This document shows, one piece after another, positions 6,229 to 9,201 of a stretch of DNA of 9,201 nt. Every line of letters begins with the position of its first letter. The first letter of the stretch is position 1. The notes below the pieces were generated by a model, which worked only from the letters and a program-made list of their open reading frames with translations, made no database searches and was not told where the DNA came from. Source of the stretch: Acidimicrobiia bacterium (lineage in GTDB: Bacteria; Actinomycetota; Acidimicrobiia; Acidimicrobiales; Ilumatobacteraceae). The translations under genes were made by a program, and so were the position numbers. The stretch lies in contig JAUHYJ010000112.1 of the NCBI GenBank assembly GCA_030425785.1, positions 1 through 9,201 on the forward strand, in the 5' to 3' direction.

Positions 6229-6366
6229 GATCCGGTGAGCTGTCGACGCACCGGCCCGTTCGGATGCCCACGATCCGGTGCGCTGTCGACGCACCGGCCC
6301 GTTCGGATGCGCACCGCCCGGTGCGCTCCCCACCCACCGGCTCACTCGGATGCCCACGGCCCGGTG
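6229..6366. repeat. 43-bp tandem repeat, three full units plus a partial fourth, each with an inverted repeat
   Basis: Units lie at 6229-6271, 6272-6314 and 6315-6357, with a 9-bp start of a fourth at 6358-6366; the period is exactly 43 bp. Units 1 and 2 differ at two positions (41/43 identical), while unit 3 is diverged. Every unit contains CCGGTG and CACCGG as inverted arms: 6232-6237/6249-6254, 6275-6282/6290-6297 (extended to 8 bp, CCGGTGCG/CGCACCGG, 7-nt loop) and 6318-6323/6335-6340. The repeat fills most of the 157-bp gap between two convergent genes. There are no unique spacers, so it is not a CRISPR array. Confidence 0.85.
6309..6326. terminator. GC-rich hairpin between convergent genes, candidate bidirectional terminator
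   Basis: Perfect arms GCGCACC and GGTGCGC enclose a GCCC tetraloop at the junction of repeat units 2 and 3. The hairpin lies 99 bp after the acyl-CoA synthetase stop and 42 bp beyond the transglutaminase stop on the other strand. No T-run follows on either strand, which is common for high-GC actinobacterial terminators but leaves the assignment open. The alternative hairpin at 6275-6297 could compete or act in tandem. Confidence 0.45.
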
Positions 6367-6367
6367 A

Positions 6368-8506
6368 TCAGGGGACCACGGGCGACCGAGTGCCCGAGCG
6401 CAGCGAACGCAGGCTGAGCCGCCACCTGATTCGTTGGCGGCGCGTGAAGCCGCTCGAGATCGTCGACTCGATCCGCTCGGCCGTGGCGGCCGCGTCGAAC
6501 GCGAGGCCGAGGGCGTCGTCGCTGCTCGGGCTGCCGAACGTGACCGACGACGACATGGCGGCGAGCCGCTGCGACTCGTGGTGAACGGTCGGTGCCAGCG
6601 CCGCCACCTGGTCGGCGATGCGGTCGTCGGTCCACGCCGGCGCGATCGTCACACCGGCGTCGACGAACACGTCGGTGGCGTTGGCCCACGCACCGCGCAC
6701 CCGGCCGACCGGGTCGGCGACACGCAAGCGCCGGCGACGGCGCAGCCACTTGATCATCAGGATCGCCCCGACCGCGACGAGGATCGGGGCGAGCGCGAGG
6801 CCACCCACCACCGCGCCCCGCACGACCCATCTGCCGAACGTGCCCCAGCCGCCACCGGTCCGATCTTCGTCGAGGACGACCTCGTCATCGGGCGCGTCGT
6901 CGTCGGCCGGTGGCGCGATCGGCGGCTGCGCAGCGGCGGGGCTCTGCGCATCGGGTTGCGGCTGCGGCTCGGTGTCGTCCTGTGCCTCCTGCGTGGGTAC
7001 CGGATCGAACGCGACCCAGCTGCCGTCGTTGAGGCCGACCTCGGGCCACACCTGTGCATGGTCGCTGCGGATCTCGAAACGGCTCGCGCGCTCCTCCGGC
7101 GGTACGTCGAAACCGATCGCGACGCGGGCATCGACACCGAGCGAGCGTGCCAGCAGGACGAAGGCCGTCACGAACTGCTCCCTGGTCCCTCGCTGGGTGT
7201 CGGTCACGAACCGCTCGAGCAGTGCCTGCTGCTGGCCGCCGCCCGGCGCCTGAGGGTCGAGCGACCATTGCTCGCGCATCGTTCGTGCGATCCGGGCGAG
7301 GCGCTCGGGCGTCGAACCGTCGCCCGCGAGCGACTCGGCCCGATCGGTGAAGGTGGCCGCTCGATCGTCGATGGCGCGCTCGGCGAGCGGCGTCGTGTCG
7401 AGCGCCTCCAGGGTCGGCGCGACCTCGGCGTCGACCAGGATCACGTCACCGACGGCCGGCGACGGCACGACCCGGACGGCCACACGATCGAGGTCGGTGT
7501 CGACATCGCGATCGACCGCGATCGGACGCCCCGGGAACGGCACCAGATCGATGTCGTCACTGTCGAACCGGACCTCGTAGCGGATGGCATCCGGCCCTGG
7601 CTCGGCGAGCGCGAGCCGGCCGCCGATCGGTCGCAGCTCGAGATCGGGAACCCACCGCTGCCCGTCGTACCGGTCGAAGGCGGCGATCCGCCACCGGCCG
7701 GGCATGGCCGGTCGGCTGAGGAGCGAACGATCGTCGATCGTCAGGAGGTCGATGGGCGGCTCAGCGGTCCGGAGTGCGATCGTCGCTTCGATGGGATCGA
7801 CCAGGACGGCCGACAATTCGGCCTCGTCGATGTCGCGCGGGTCCGCTCGATCGGCCCAGGCGAGCGAACCGGCGACGAGTGCCGAAGCGGCAGCCACGAC
7901 CACCGCCGTGACGACGACGCCTCGGTCGGGCGCCAGTCGGCGCCGGCGATCCTCGCTCGACTCGACGGAGCCCGCCGGTGCACGCAGGTCGATCGCCGCG
8001 GTCACCATCGCCAGCACCGCCGCTGCGATCAGCAGCGGCGTCGACGGCCGGACCGGGGCACCGAGTGCGGCCACGGCCACGAGCGCGACCAGCGGCGGCG
8101 CGAGCGGCGCGAGCCGAAACCGAGGCTCGGCGGCGAGCAGCGTCGAGACCGCAGCGGACGCGGTGACCAGCAGCGCGACCGTGGCGATCATCGTGGGCTC
8201 GAGCGGGCTCGGCCACTCCGTGCTGAGCAGACGCTGCGGCCCCGAGCGCAGCCCGGGCACCACGTCGCCGACGTCACCACCGGCGACCAACACCGTCACC
8301 ACGACGGCGAGCGCACCGACGACCGCGACCCCGAGGACACGCCAGCGTCGCCGCATCCGGATCAGGGCGAGGGTGGCCGCGCCGACGAGGATCGGCCCGA
8401 TCACGAGCTCGAGAAGCAGTTCGTCGAATACGTGGCCGCCGACGACCGCCACCACCACTCCGAGCGCGGTCGCCGCCAGGACGCGGATCAGTGCCACGGC
8501 CGCCAC
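6368..8506 (-). CDS. TgpA-like membrane protein with a transglutaminase-fold domain lacking catalytic residues
   Basis: The 712-residue product has the architecture of the TgpA/DUF3488 family. There are about seven hydrophobic segments in residues 7-216; an extracytoplasmic region at about 217-560 containing a transglutaminase-like domain (about 400-505); a Gln/Pro/Asp-rich linker at 506-555; an eighth membrane segment at about 564-586; and a basic cytoplasmic tail resembling the DUF4129-type C-terminus. Active family members have Cys in a GYCEQF-like motif and His in HAWPEV. Here these read G440-T-R-E-Q-F and A484-Q-V-W-P-E-V, so Arg442 replaces Cys and Gln485 sits at the His position, with His483 nearby. 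The Asp of FDP (D501) remains. Peptide crosslinking or cleavage by this domain is therefore unlikely. GTG 8506 overlaps the DUF58 gene by 19 bp; GTG 8497 in frame is an alternative. The overlap implies translational coupling. The pair normally works with a MoxR ATPase. Confidence 0.87.
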   Translation of the reverse strand: MAAVALIRVLAATALGVVVAVVGGHVFDELLLELVIGPILVGAATLALIRMRRRWRVLGVAVVGALAVVVTVLVAGGDVGDVVPGLRSGPQRLLSTEWPSPLEPTMIATVALLVTASAAVSTLLAAEPRFRLAPLAPPLVALVAVAALGAPVRPSTPLLIAAAVLAMVTAAIDLRAPAGSVESSEDRRRRLAPDRGVVVTAVVVAAASALVAGSLAWADRADPRDIDEAELSAVLVDPIEATIALRTAEPPIDLLTIDDRSLLSRPAMPGRWRIAAFDRYDGQRWVPDLELRPIGGRLALAEPGPDAIRYEVRFDSDDIDLVPFPGRPIAVDRDVDTDLDRVAVRVVPSPAVGDVILVDAEVAPTLEALDTTPLAERAIDDRAATFTDRAESLAGDGSTPERLARIARTMREQWSLDPQAPGGGQQQALLERFVTDTQRGTREQFVTAFVLLARSLGVDARVAIGFDVPPEERASRFEIRSDHAQVWPEVGLNDGSWVAFDPVPTQEAQDDTEPQPQPDAQSPAAAQPPIAPPADDDAPDDEVVLDEDRTGGGWGTFGRWVVRGAVVGGLALAPILVAVGAILMIKWLRRRRRLRVADPVGRVRGAWANATDVFVDAGVTIAPAWTDDRIADQVAALAPTVHHESQRLAAMSSSVTFGSPSSDDALGLAFDAAATAERIESTISSGFTRRQRIRWRLSLRSLRSGTRSPVVP

Positions 8507-9201
8507 CGCTGGACGAACTCGAGCGCGTCCTCGACCGCCAGTGCGATCCCCGGAGCGGTCTGGGCGCCGACGCCGACACGGATGACCGACATCGCCGATG
8601 GTCGCGAGAACCTCGATGCCGGACCATCCGGACCGGTGATCACGATGATCGCCGTGTGATCGATGCCGGTCCGGAACAGCTCGGCGATCGAGACGGGATC
8701 GTCGACCTGACCGACCGGGGTGAGCAGATCGAGCACCACCTGCTCCTGTCCGACCGGCCGGGAGACGCCGGGGTGCTGGCGCGACGTCGTGCGGACGGTC
8801 ACGTCGACGCCGCTGCGCATCGCGTGGACCGCCACCGACGCCGCCACGTCGACCATCTCCTCGAAGTCGTCGGCCGTCGCGACCGCAGTCGACGAATCGA
8901 GCACGACCGTGAACTCGGGTCGACGGAGCTCGACGTGCTCGCGCAGCATGAGCGTGCCCATCCGCGCGGTCGTCGGCCAGTGGATCAATCGCGTGTCGTC
9001 ACCCTGCACGTATTCGCGGAGCGAGACGAAGCCGCTCATCGGATCGGACGCCGTCCGGCGGTGGGTCGCCTCGTCCTCGACGATGTGCATCGCGCCGTAC
9101 GGCCCGGCGAGCGGATGGACACGCGGGTGCACGATCACCGAGCCCTCGTCGGTGCTCGCCCGCCGCCCGACGGCCAGACCGAACGGGTCGCGCCGCTCGA
9201 G
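8488..9201 (-). CDS. DUF58 domain protein, C-terminal part (N-terminus beyond right edge)
   Basis: The frame is open from base 9201 to the TGA at 8488 (237 residues seen), so the gene begins beyond the right edge. The visible part begins with RRDPFGL, followed by the diagnostic DUF58 core SLREYVQGDDTRLIHWPTTAR. A von Willebrand factor A-like region follows, with FTVVLDSSTAV (a DxS start of a partial MIDAS) and AIIVITGPDG. DUF58 proteins usually have about 350-450 residues with two N-terminal membrane helices, which would lie outside the window. They are encoded next to MoxR AAA+ ATPases and transglutaminase-like membrane proteins; the function is uncertain, with proposed roles in cell-envelope assembly or chaperoning. 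The stop codon lies inside the start of the transglutaminase-like gene (19-bp overlap), which supports one operon. A GTG at 9138 is internal and not the real start, because conserved sequence precedes it. Confidence 0.9.
   Translation of the reverse strand, partial: LERRDPFGLAVGRRASTDEGSVIVHPRVHPLAGPYGAMHIVEDEATHRRTASDPMSGFVSLREYVQGDDTRLIHWPTTARMGTLMLREHVELRRPEFTVVLDSSTAVATADDFEEMVDVAASVAVHAMRSGVDVTVRTTSRQHPGVSRPVGQEQVVLDLLTPVGQVDDPVSIAELFRTGIDHTAIIVITGPDGPASRFSRPSAMSVIRVGVGAQTAPGIALAVEDALEFVQRWRPWH

Noticed and set aside
4876..6357. Long minus-strand frame opposite the FadD-like gene, extending into the tandem repeat
   Set aside because: It is a shadow frame. The repeated peptide-like pattern in the repeat region follows from the 43-bp DNA repeat and gives no plausible protein.
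6229..6366. CRISPR array
   Set aside because: The units are contiguous and repeat at 43 bp without unique spacers, and no cas genes are nearby.
6434..8659. A 741-codon open frame on the plus strand opposite the transglutaminase-like gene
   Set aside because: It is an Arg/Asp/Gly-rich, low-complexity translation without recognisable motifs. In high-GC DNA the antisense frame of a real gene often stays open, and the minus strand has clear conserved domains.

Overview
This window comes from a very GC-rich genome. Its dense, alternating genes use GTG as well as ATG starts and mostly lack Shine-Dalgarno sites. Several starts instead have an A/T-bearing -10 hexamer 6-7 nt upstream, which is the layout of leaderless actinobacterial genes. 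Together with a mycothiol-reductase-like DsbA protein, a MoxR-type DUF58/transglutaminase pair and a secreted 'PARLLETR...LNVTAV...GFLTVFPCG' module, this suggests an actinomycetote, probably of the Acidimicrobiia (Ilumatobacter-like). The lineage is an inference from style and protein families; there is no rRNA here.

Layout, left to right. 1-546 (-) is the N-terminal part of a secreted repeat-module protein that runs off the left edge. 641-1399 (+) is a DsbA-fold, Rv2466c-like oxidoreductase with a CPFA active site; it meets head-on a 471-residue acyl-CoA synthetase at 1400-2815 (-), the two stop codons sharing TGATCA. 2847-3068 (+) is a two-helix membrane protein. 3081-3737 (-) is an acidic lipoprotein with DxDxDG repeats. 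3829-4413 (+) is the ribosome-assembly GTPase EngB, followed by a 578-residue acyl-CoA synthetase at 4474-6210 (+). A convergent intergenic region (6211-6367) holds a 43-bp tandem repeat with GC-rich hairpins. 6368-8506 (-) is a TgpA-like membrane transglutaminase-fold protein, and 8488-9201 (-) is its upstream DUF58 partner, cut by the right edge.

How the genes relate. The DUF58 and transglutaminase genes overlap and form an operon, normally headed by a MoxR AAA+ ATPase (off the right edge). The two acyl-CoA synthetases are on opposite strands and belong to different subfamilies; nothing links them to one pathway beyond general fatty or aromatic acid activation. EngB is housekeeping. I see no mobile element, CRISPR array, tRNA or defence island. 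No stretch over 300 bases lacks a gene.

The observations most worth checking are: the apparent loss of catalytic Cys and His in the transglutaminase domain; the CxxA active site of the DsbA-like protein; the recurrent leaderless -10 pattern; the hairpin-bearing tandem repeat; the extreme TTG/GTG/GGT codon bias in the secreted module; and the DxDxDG loops of the lipoprotein.
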